Positions 46,710 through 56,472 of a DNA stretch of 64,000 nucleotides are shown here, in pieces. Below the pieces are notes generated by a model, which saw only the letters and a program-made list of their open reading frames with translations, had not been told where the DNA came from and made no database searches. The position numbers and the translations under genes were made by a program. The DNA comes from Gnetum montanum (taxonomy: Eukaryota; Streptophyta; Gnetopsida; Gnetales; Gnetaceae): NCBI GenBank assembly GCA_015680685.1, contig MNCI01005291.1, forward strand, positions 98,032-162,031, in the 5' to 3' direction. Position 1 is the stretch's first letter, and the number at the start of each line of letters is the position of its first letter.

Positions 46710-48956
46710 ATGTCTTCTTCTCACAAGAGCATTACACCACCTAGGGACAATACTAGAGACAGTCGGCAATCTAAAACACATAACCTAAATTAGCCAGTTC
46801 CTTAACAATATAGGGTGAAATATACTCATCTCGATGAGTATATACCTGACTTTACTTTTATCCTCCATCAAGATGAACAGATGCAATGGAGAGATTTGCA
46901 AGGTAACATAGTGTTACCTCCAGATCGTGTTGTCCCCAACATGCTCCTCCGTGCTTTGGCACAGATTGGCATGACTCAACTCTATGCTGAATACGTTATA
47001 GGTGATTTTGACACAAGGGATTACTATCCTACATCTGCACAATGTATGAGGGACTCAAGGCAGGAGAGCCAACATACACTGTTGAAGGGCAAAGAGGTCC
47101 CGCACGTCCTAAGTGAAATTGGAGANTCCTTTCTCACATCACTCACCCTCTCCTTCCACATATGGGCACAGTCATAAGGAGCATAACGATGAGGATAGAG
47201 GTAGGAAAAATAAGAGACCTTGATGAGAGAGTCAAGAGAGAGGACAAGGGCATGAACGAAGGAAAAGTAGGGAACAACGTAGACATCATAGATGTCATGA
47301 AAGAAATGATCATGATGAACCCCTACTTTCCACCTGAAGCATGCTAAATATAATGGAGGCAGTGAGAATACCAACAAGGCATTTAAAAGTTAGTTAGATC
47401 AAGCATTTAGACATGAACAACATCCCATGCTTCGAAGGGGGATACAATGCGGATCCAAAAAATCATTTATAGGAATTTCATGATGCCTACGCCTTGCAAA
47501 ACATAGAAAACGAGTGGCAGAAACTAAATTTGTTTCCCAGGACACTCATAAAGGAAGCAGAGAGTTGGTACCAGTCCTTAGAACCGAAAACCATCAGGAG
47601 GTGGAGTACGATGTTAGAACTCTTCAATGATAAGTATCAAACATACTCCAGAGTGTCTAACTTGCATAAGCAGATCCAAGGATGGAAGCAAAGTACTCAT
47701 GAACCCTTGGATGCTACCATGGGCTGCTACTACGCATTATTACATCGTTGCCCTGGCCATGGTTATGCACAGCGAAATCAACTCTACCACATCGTAGATG
47801 GGCTAAGGTATGAAACTAGGAGAACCCTTGGGACTTATGCCCAAGGGAGATTATTAGAACTTAGATCCCATGAAATTCATCACTTGTTGGAACAAGTAGC
47901 CAAAGAAGAAGGGGAGCTATGAAAAAGGGAAAGTATGAAAGAATATAACCATGATCCCTCTCTTCGAAAGAAGGGAGTGAGATTTTGCGATAAAGAGATG
48001 AGTCACCACTTGAAGAGTTCGTGAATAAGAAAACCTTGCCACTTCAGAAGTTAACAATAGAAGTATCAACTAAGGTAGATGAAGTATGGAGCTCCTTAGA
48101 CAGTAAAATTGAAACTATTCTAAAGATTGTAGAGGAGTCTAAGGAGGAACGAAGTAGTGACATGGACAAGAAAAAGTGGAGAGATTCAGGCCCTGCACGT
48201 GACAAGGGTAAGGGGAAGATAACTATCTCTGATGAGGTTGTGGATTCAAACACGGATGATGACAGTGGATGTGAGATCTGCCAATATGACCATCCCAAGG
48301 GATGTTGTCCAATCATCTCACATCTACAAGAGTCTGGGGTGTATGCACTCAACCTGAGACTCAATAGACGACAGACACCCCGAAGATTACCTTATCCCCA
48401 AGGTAACCCAAGCCAGTTCCACCAACCATTGACATACTATCCAAGTGGAACTCCACCACAACCCATCGGACAACATCAGTAGTGGTAATACCCACAGTCA
48501 TGGGGGATGCCACTGCCAAAATAACAATACACTTACCGGAAACCCGATCCTTATAGTTACTACGTGTAGCAGCCAATTTCTCCAAGTGACTCCATGGATC
48601 ATACAACCCCTCAACATTACTACCAAGTTCGGGAGTACTTTAGAAGCACTCCTTCTCCTCCAAGAGACACTCCATACCAATACCATCCTCCAAATCCATC
48701 TGCACCTCTTCCACTGGTAGTTCCCATAACACCTCCTGCTCCAACAATGCAAGGGGAACTCCCCACTCAACCACAGCAATGCAATGCTACGAGAGCCATA
48801 AACATCCAACCCACTACTAGTTCTGACAACCGCAAAAAGAGAAGACCTTTCTTTAGAACCAAAATCCCAGACAAGTTCTCACAACAACAAGCGATTGAGT
48901 CTGTGATCGCTCCTCCAACACACAAGGCTTCGGAGCTCCCTTCAATTCAACAATAG
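46710..48956 (+). pseudogene. Element D gag (lightly decayed)
   Basis: Starts at the ATG at 46710 (MSSSHKSITPP). An open segment at 46815-47177 reads 'YTHLDEYIPDFTFILHQDEQ'. The gag core at 47494-47922 is intact: 'FPRTLIKEAESWYQSLEPKT', 'MLELFNDKYQTYSRVSNLHK', 'YHIVDGLRYETRRTLGTYAQ'. A lysine/glutamate-rich part follows, with the knuckle CEICQYDHPKGCCP at about 48271-48312, then a proline/glutamine-rich tail to 48956. A handful of stops and frameshifts separate these blocks. It would supply the particle shell and nucleic-acid binding. Confidence 0.78.
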
Positions 48957-49019
48957 AGCTTAACGCATACGGTTATGTTAACACATACTGTAACTAACTA
49001 GATCAAGGTAGGCCACCTT

Positions 49020-49616
49020 CCCAGAAAACTATCTGACCTTGAAAGTCCCTTAATATACCTCCAAGTCACCTAGAATGAACCTCATAAGGCTCTTCTTGAC
49101 TCAAGTTCTGGAGTCAACCTAATTTCATGAGAGATGCATCAAGCCTGGAACCTACCCTAACTTAAGAAGAACAACATTCAACTAGAGATGGTAGACCAAT
49201 CCATCACCATTCCCTTGGGATTGGTGGAGGACATCATTACCACTGTGTGTGGTTGGTCTTACCTAGCTGACTTCTTGGTGATAGCAGTTAACAATGACAA
49301 AGGGGACTTCCCAATTATAATGGGAAGGGCATGGGTAAGCACGATAGATGCATGCCTAGGGATCCGTGATCTTTCCTTGGAGATATCTAAGGTAAATATT
49401 TATGGAAAGATCGAGAAAGGGAAAGTTCCATGCATCACATATAGTGATTCATCAAATCATGACATGGAGGAATGCACAACATCTCCTCCATGCAAAAGGT
49501 ATGCCCTTGATACTGTGAGACAAAGATGCCTATATGTAGCAACCACACAACTAGTAGTAGACACCCCGTGGTTGATAGCTATTTGGAAGAGTAACCAAAA
49601 AACATGCATGGAATGA
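49020..49616 (+). pseudogene. Element D retropepsin-like protease
   Basis: 'LLDSSSGVNLIS' near 49088-49123 stands in place of the DSG active site (Gly replaced by Ser), followed by a stop. The 142-codon open segment at 49188-49616 has 'VDQSITIPLGLVEDIITTVC' and 'KGDFPIIMGRAWVSTIDA', the substrate-binding I-I-x-G-R end. The frame ends where RT would begin. Confidence 0.72.
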
Positions 49617-49840
49617 ACTGGGGAAGTAACCCATGCTAACAACGAAGGCATAGATACCTTGGAATATGAGCGTCGCCAACTTCCATCCCTTAATCTAAGA
49701 ACATCAATTGGGAGAAGTTGGGCACTTCTATGAAATTTAAACAAACACTCATTGTTTCAGATCTCTCCCTTGCAATTCAGTCATGGGGGAGATGACCACC
49801 TATGCTAATCATTTGGGGCCTCAGTTCTTTTTAGTTTTTA

Positions 49841-50075
49841 TTTTACACATTTTTGTTTTCCACATTTTTGTTTTACACGTTTTTGTTTTACACATTTTTG
49901 TTTTACAAGTTTTTCTTTTACACATTTTTGTTTTACACATTTTTGTTTTACACATTTTTTTTTACAAGTTTTTTTTTTACACATTTTTGTTTTACACGTT
50001 TTTGTTTTACAAGTTTTTGTCTTACACATTTTTGTTTTACACGTTTTTGTTTTACATGTTTTTGTTTTCCAATTT
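49841..50075 (+). repeat. 15-bp T-rich minisatellite in element D
   Basis: About 15 units of TTTTACACATTTTTG with variants (ACACG, ACAAG, CCACA). Because 15 is a multiple of three, the array stays open in most frames. Elements B, C and E have a related but non-periodic T-rich tract at the same place. Confidence 0.92.
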
Positions 50076-50559
50076 CTTAAACTTTTCTTGTTTTTATTTT
50101 TCAACATCGTTATAATTTTTCATTTAGTGTGTGTGTGTGTGTGATCCACCTTGTAAGTTTGTCACCAATAAGTGTTCTTCATGATGGTATGAACTATTTT
50201 CATGTTGACTGCTAATGTTTGGTTTTTACCTTTAAATCATGATGTTGATACTAAGGTATGGTTCTTTTGATATGGCAGGCAATGAGTTCACTTCCTCCAT
50301 TCATCCACCAGTTTCTATGGTCTCTCTCAACTTGGAAATGTACAGTCCTTTTCTAATAAGAACTTTAACGAATTAGTGATTGGCCATTTCTCAAACTAAC
50401 AAATGACTCAAGGATTGAAAAGGGTGTGACTTCAAGGGCACTTGATGCATTTGTGTTGGCCATTCTCTTGGGTGCTTGGATGTTTTCTTCTTGATTTTTC
50501 TTGCCGTTTCAACATCACCCAATTATCGGGAAGCTGAGCAATAAAAATAACAAAGTCTT

Positions 50560-50715
50560 TGCATGGTGTGGTTCTCACTCATAAACACATAAAACACAAA
50601 AAAAAAGAGAAAAGAAAGAAAAAAAAGAGAGAAAGAGTGAGAATTCAAAGCACACCCCTTAGACAAAATAATCCCTTGGGCTACAAGCATTGGTTATGGA
50701 ACTCAAAATAAAAAT
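50560..50715 (+). repeat. Conserved non-coding block 1 (element D copy)
   Basis: Runs from TTTGCATGGTGTGGTTCTCA through a purine-rich tract to GAATTCAAAGCACACCCCTTAG and GGGCTACAAGCATTGGTTAT. Copies are in C (20917-20790, minus) and E (62694-62790). Confidence 0.75.
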
Positions 50716-51130
50716 GTTCCCTCTAACTAAGGCCCTCCTCACTTTCCATTCTCTCCTCCTTTGTTTCGTCAGAATGGTGGTGGCTCTTTGAGGGATGCAT
50801 TCTTGTTATTCAAGTGGATAGATTGGCCGAATGCATTAATGCAAAGTCACTGGATGTGGTTTGTTTGAGGACAGAATTGGAATGGGATTTACTCAGTCAC
50901 ACTAATCATGAAACACACAAGGGGCTGTACACCACCTTGTTCTTGAGATTCCATTCCATCCTCTTCTCTCTATCCTTCTCTTCATTGTTCACCTCATTGC
51001 CGGTTGTATCATTAGCATATATTTTGGTTGACACATTGTGTTCTTTTTGGTAAATTCTTGTGGTTAAGACTTTAACTCTTGTTCCAAATGACATTCCCAG
51101 AGCCTACAAACTCTTCGAATGTGGATTTGT

Positions 51131-51176
51131 CAGGGCATTCAGGGCATGAGCCTACTTTGGGGAGGACCCACTGACA
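51131..51176 (+). repeat. Conserved non-coding block 2 (element D copy)
   Basis: Core GCATGAGCCTACTTTGGGG followed by AGGACCCACT. Copies are in B (5745-5702, minus), C (20340-20311, minus) and, weaker, in E (63250-63296). Confidence 0.7.
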
Positions 51177-51884
51177 TTCCTCTTTGGTGCACCAGTTAAA
51201 TTCTTTCCCTTATCATTTTTGCACTCTATTTTATTTTGTTCATTTCCATCTTGACATCCATTTCATCAATGCTATAGTTGTATCTTTTTCCTCATCTTTC
51301 TTGTTCCTTTTCTTTCTCTATTTTAACGCTACTGGAGGTTTGCACTTAGTCATGGGGATACAAGGCCCAATTTTTTTGATTTTCTCCTAATCCCTACACC
51401 TTTGGTGGTCACCAATATGAGATCTCTAGATCCGTATCAGCCATACCACAACCTAGCCAATAGACCTTTCACCGAAGCAAGGTATCAACTACATTGAAAT
51501 TCATTTACCCTTGCTAATATAAGATTGTGTTGTGTGTGCAGATGGCAATCATGCAACAATGGATTGGATCTGGAAGGAACACATGGAATGGAGCAATGTT
51601 GAAAGTAGCTATGCAAGGAGTAAGATCAGTGGTGCACTTACCAATAGACAACGAAAGGTGCAATCTTGGCATTGGCAATAGCAACACTTCTTTCTCTCTC
51701 TTTCTCAGCTGCCAACTAAGGCCTAATGTCAATGTAATAAGGTGTTCATTCTTGTTGTCATGAACATCATTTTTGTCTTGTCTTGTAATGATGATCCATT
51801 CACATGTCATCCCATTAGTTCCATTTGAGTCAATAATCCCATACATTCCCAATATTTTGTAAGGAACTCGAGGACGAGTTTTCA

Positions 51885-51900
51885 TTCAGTCATGGGGGTA
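51885..51900 (+). promoter_or_regulatory. Element D polypurine tract
   Basis: TTCAGTCATGGGGGTA directly precedes the 3' LTR. Confidence 0.75.
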
Positions 51901-52679
51901 TGATGGGACGCGATATCGCATGGGCCGCGATATCACGGTGCACTGCGAAGTCTATAAATAAGAGGTGGCTCTCCCTTGTTTTCCCATCTAGATCTAGCCC
52001 TTAGGGAAAATCTGGCAATTTTACCTCTCCAAAGATAGAATATTTTTCATGTGCCCACAGTAGGAGCTCCAAAGTAAATGGATCTTTATTCGAGCAGATA
52101 TTGTACCTGAACACATATTTGTGTACGAAAATAAAGAAAAACTTCTTGGATAAACCTTGCAGTGCATGGAATAGGCTAATTAGGATTTTATTTATTGTTA
52201 TTTACTATTTATCATTTACATGCTTTATTAATTCATTAAATCTCTCTCAACCCTTCTCTCCTAGTTAAGTGCCTCAGTACGACTGCTTCAAGCACATGTG
52301 TTACGCATGGTGATCCCAGCAACGACTAGCGTTTGGTAACCATGGTTGCATTGGTTCAGGGTGTGAACAGTAAGTGGGAACGGATGCTAACACTAGGTTA
52401 GTTTAGACTTAGTTAGTTAGTTAGAGTTAGTAATTAGTCTCTTCAACCCTTCACCTTTCAACATAGGAGATAAAACTAAAAAAGCTATAAAAATCATATA
52501 CCTCAGACTTACTTAACCATACACCGTGACAAATACAAGTAAGTCTGGGAAGATAATGAATAATTAACCTTAAGTGTTCCATGAGGCGTGTAGGAACTTA
52601 GTCTACAAAGTTTGACCAAATCTTGTGTGTTATGCTCGTATTCATATGGTTGAGTGTAGGGGTACCTTGCCACTGATCA
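51901..52679 (+). mobile_element. Element D 3' LTR (779 bp)
   Basis: Starts TGATGGGACGCGATATCGCA and ends CCACTGATCA. The TATA box TATAAATA is at 51953-51960. The repeat array is shorter than in the 5' LTR, while an insertion near 52618-52645 accounts for the greater length. Confidence 0.88.
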
Positions 52680-52684
52680 CCTTA
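52680..52684. repeat. Target site duplication of element D, right (CCTTA)
   Basis: Exactly repeats 45792-45796 and abuts the LTR end TGATCA. Confidence 0.88.
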
Positions 52685-54545
52685 AAAGTATAAGCCTTAT
52701 GCCAATTCATTGTAGACACTCATAGCTTACATATCTCAAGGTCAAATAAATTCTCTAAAGAAATTCTTGAGAATTTACAAGACTATAGTTGGTATTTTTA
52801 GGAAATGCAATGGTTGAGAAAATGGAATATTTCTTGGGAGGAAATGTAGCAAAATCCTAAGCATATTCACCAGCTAGTTAAGCAGATAGTTTTAACATGG
52901 TTATGGTCTACTATAGAAGGTAAGAAATAATTTTATTTAAATTACATTAAATGTAATAAATTATAAGTAGAGGCTTACTATCTCTTAGCTACTTTTCTAA
53001 TTAAGTTTTAGAGTTCCATTAAAAAGCTCCACTTAAGTTAACATAGAATGCATTGCATGCACTTTTTTCTATGTTGTGACTACCCATTTGAGATAGTGTT
53101 ATTATATTGCATCAAAAATCTTATATGATTTGATTTTCTTGCACCCAATTATAGAGTCTATTTTTATTTTTCATGTAAATGTAATATCTATCCAAAAGAT
53201 CCTATGGGACTTTAAACATACTAAAGCTTCAGTTTTAAATTTCATAAGCATTCCACAATTTGTTCACATTTTTAAAGCTATTTCCCAAGTTTCTTAATCA
53301 ATTTTTCATTATATGTCCACAAACCAATAAATCTATGAATTTGATGTTTTTTGATATATGAATCAATCATATCCTTATGTTTAGATCTAAATTTATTTCA
53401 TTATCATTTCACAAAGAATTCACTCATTTTACTCTCATCTTGTAAGGGTTTTAATGGATTATTATAGATCTCCTTAGAATTCTTGTTAAATTCACAAATT
53501 TTCATGCATGATTATGATTCATATGAATTTTTTATGTTTACAAGTCTCTACTTATAGTTTTGTACATCTATGTTCCAAATCTAAGTCCTCCAAGATTTAA
53601 AAGAATTATTTATTTAGAATATTTGATGTTTTACATGTTGAAGAGTAGAAACCCCAAGAATTTAATCCCAAATCATGTGTAATTTACTTTGCATGTAATT
53701 TTTATAGATAGATCTATGTTTCCTCTGATGTGTTATCATGTTTCCATGAAGGATCAAGCTAATTGATGTCCCTAACATTAAAATCTAAGGTTAGACTTTG
53801 TTCATGCTTGGCAACTCTATGGAAATTGTGATCTCACTATAACTTCCTTGCTCACTTATAATTAACTTGCAATTAGTCCTAGGGTTTTCTTGATAAAATC
53901 AAGACTTACAATCATCTTCATTGTTATTCAATGGTGATTTACAATATTCTCAAAATTTCTTCATTAATATGACTTATAGCTAAGTTGTGTTAACTACCAT
54001 GACTCACTTTCAACTCATAGCATTTCTATTGAAGAGAATTTTTATTACTACAACCCATGATTAGATCACAACCCACTCATAATATCTACCACAACTTTAT
54101 TGCAACCAATAGTCAATTCATTTTTCTTCATAAATCAACCACTACAATCCATTATCAACTTACAGTTTTTAAAATCACAAAAGAAAACTTTCATTGTTGA
54201 GCCTAAGCTCCCAAGCCTATCACACCACTATATGCTTTGACAAAGTCGTGTCCAAGAAAAAAAATAATAATAGCTACAAATGTTAAATAAATTCCTAAGT
54301 ATAGTGTCCTCTTCAGTGACACTCAAGATTTCACCTATTGATCTTATTTAATGAGATTCTTATTTAAAATTCATGATGTGTGGTCCATTATTAAAGGAGA
54401 GTTTGTTATTCCTCCAAATTTGAATGCATTAAAAATAGAGTAAGAGAATCAATTTAATAGAAGCAAAAATATTGACGCATTAGCCAAAATGCTCATATGC
54501 ACAATTGTTCTTAAGAAAATTAGGACAATAATCATTGTCACCAAC
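52685..54545. other. AT-rich region between elements D and E
   Basis: No ORF, LTR or known repeat recognised over 1.86 kb. Probably very old decayed repeat. Confidence 0.4.
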
Positions 54546-55420
54546 TGATAAAGCACCATATGTTGGTTAGTTGTGTCAATGCATCTCCATCAATATAACC
54601 TCATCAACGCATGCCTGTCAATGCATGCTTGATGTGTTGATGCATATGCATCGAAGCCCTACTACATAGAATATATAAATACGTGCACATAATTGGCGTT
54701 GGGCATCATAGTTTTAGTAGTGTAGTGAAGCTCTTATAGTTTCTCTCTATAGAACTTAGTTAAAATTTCCTCTAAGTGCCCATAGCATGGATTGAATTGA
54801 CTGTATGAAATTTTATTCTAGTGTAAGATGCAATTGGATGCTTCTACATGAATGTCAATAAAATCAAGATTGATTCCTTTAATTGTAGCACTTGGATTAG
54901 CATTTAATTTACTTTCCAGCACTTTACTTTTAAGTACTTAGGAAATTAATATTTTATTATCACAACATGAGTACAACTACTTCAAGCATAATGTATTAAT
55001 GCCTAGTAATCCTAGCTATGAATACTTGGTACAACCAACAGTAAACACTTGGTAACCCAACAGTATTAGTATACATTCAAGATGTGTATAGAAAGTAGAA
55101 ATGAATGCTCCACATTTAGGATAGTTTAGTTAATTAATTAGTTAATTTAAATCATCAAACATTCCTTAATTTAATCATTTTGTACACAAAGAGGACAATA
55201 AAAATTATAAAAATAAATATCTTACACCTCAATCATACTTAATCATACAAATGAGTTAACACAAGTGATGATTAGGAAGACAACAACTATTAGTCATGTC
55301 CTTCACCATCTAAGAATATAGGCCACTTAGGTAAAATGTAATCCATAGAATTCAACTAAACCACATGTACGTGATAGTGATATGTATGGTTAGGCATAGG
55401 AAATACCCACTACTTATTAT
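54546..55420 (+). mobile_element. LTR E-a (875 bp)
   Basis: Starts TGATAAAGCACCATATG. U3 repeats of the ATCAACGCATG type lie at 54571-54660 and TATATAAATA at 54672-54681. The end is 'cactacttattat'. It aligns end to end with 55439-56315, with substantial divergence. Confidence 0.75.
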
Positions 55421-55438
55421 TAGTACCATTACTAGGGA
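55421..55438 (+). promoter_or_regulatory. Primer-binding site between the two E LTRs
   Basis: TAGTACCATTACTAGGGA is a decayed tRNA-Asp complement at the correct offset from LTR E-a. LTR E-b begins immediately afterwards. Confidence 0.6.
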
Positions 55439-56315
55439 TTGGCACAACATATGTTTAGCAATTATGTCAACATATCTCCATCAATACAACCTTGTTGATG
55501 CATACTCATTAATACATGATAGATGCATTTGTGCAATGCATCGATGCCTTGCTATTCAAAATCTATAAATACGCTCACATCATTGGCATTAAGCATCATA
55601 GTTTTAGTATCAAAGCAAAGCTCTTGCAGTTTCTCTCTATAGGACTTAATTAAATTTTCCTCTGAGTGCCTGCAATGTGGATTGAATGGATTGTAGAAAA
55701 TTATATTCGAGTGTAAGATGCACTAGATGCATCTGCATGAATGACAATAAAATCAAGATTGATTCCTTCCATTGTAGTACTTGGATTAACATTTAATTTA
55801 CTTTCCAACACTTTACTTTTCATTCACTTTACTTTCAAGTACTTAGGAAATTAACATTTTATTTTATCATAATGTGAGTATGACCACTTTGAGCATAATG
55901 TAGTAACACTTAGTAATCCTAGCAATGAATACTTGGTATGCCCAACAAGTAAATACTTGGTATCCCAACAACATTAGTATACATTCAAGATGTGTACGAA
56001 AAGTGGAAATGGATGCTCCATGTTTAGGATAGTTTAGTTAATTTAAATAATCAAAATTTTCTTTATTTAATCATTTTGTAGACAAAGAAGATAATAAAAA
56101 TTATAAAAATAAATATATTACACCTTAGTCACACTTAGCCATACAAAGGAGTTAACACAAGTGATGATTAGGAATATAGTCACTAGTAGTCACATATTTC
56201 ATCATTTAAGAATATAGGCCACTTAGGTAAAATGTAGTCCATGGAATTTGACTGGATCATGTGTACACACTAGTGATTCTTATGTTTGGGTGTATGAAAT
56301 TCCCACTATTCATCA
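55439..56315 (+). mobile_element. LTR E-b, 5' LTR of element E (877 bp)
   Basis: Homologous to LTR E-a. TATA box TATAAATA at 55564-55571 follows ATCGATG/GATGCAT-type repeats (55462-55556). Ends CACTATTCATCA. Confidence 0.8.
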
Positions 56316-56316
56316 T

Positions 56317-56334
56317 TGGTATTGTTGCCAAGAA
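56317..56334 (+). promoter_or_regulatory. Element E primer-binding site (tRNA-Asp, decayed)
   Basis: TGGTATTGTTGCCAAGAA against TGGCGCCGTTGCCGGGGA, one base after the LTR end. Confidence 0.7.
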
Positions 56335-56472
56335 CTTATTTTAACTAAGTGTGCTATGTGTTTTTAGGTAGTGAAATCATACAGAGTCATTGTGAAAGTA
56401 TAAAATGCATCATCTCTCACAAAATAATAATAATATTTTATTAATATACATGATATAAGAAAAAATAATAAT

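Larger units (their letters stand above)
49617..51890 (+). other. Element D non-coding module
   Basis: Contains a PPT-like block (49774-49796), a 15-bp minisatellite (49841-50075), a (GT)8 tract near 50128-50143, a purine-rich tract (50598-50640) inside a conserved block, and a second conserved block (51131-51176). The remainder up to the PPT has no credible ORF and no aORF. Confidence 0.6.
45797..52679 (+). mobile_element. Element D: non-autonomous Athila/Tat-like element (gag-PR only)
   Basis: A 6.88-kb plus-strand element bounded by identical CCTTA duplications (45792-45796, 52680-52684). LTRs are at 45797-46564 and 51901-52679. The interior has gag and protease, then passes directly into the post-integrase non-coding module. 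RT, RNase H, INT, the aORF and the internal promoter-like array are all absent. Clean ends and a perfect duplication show it integrated normally, so pol came from elsewhere. It is the youngest-looking Athila/Tat-like insertion here. Confidence 0.9.

Noticed and set aside
49783-50115. Long open frames in both strands over the T-rich minisatellite
   Set aside because: They arise because a 15-bp repeat stays open in all frames. Low complexity, no start context, no family.
51514-51885. Minus-strand frame of 123 codons before the element D 3' LTR
   Set aside because: No family, antisense to the element, and the homologous region of B is not open. Treated as chance.
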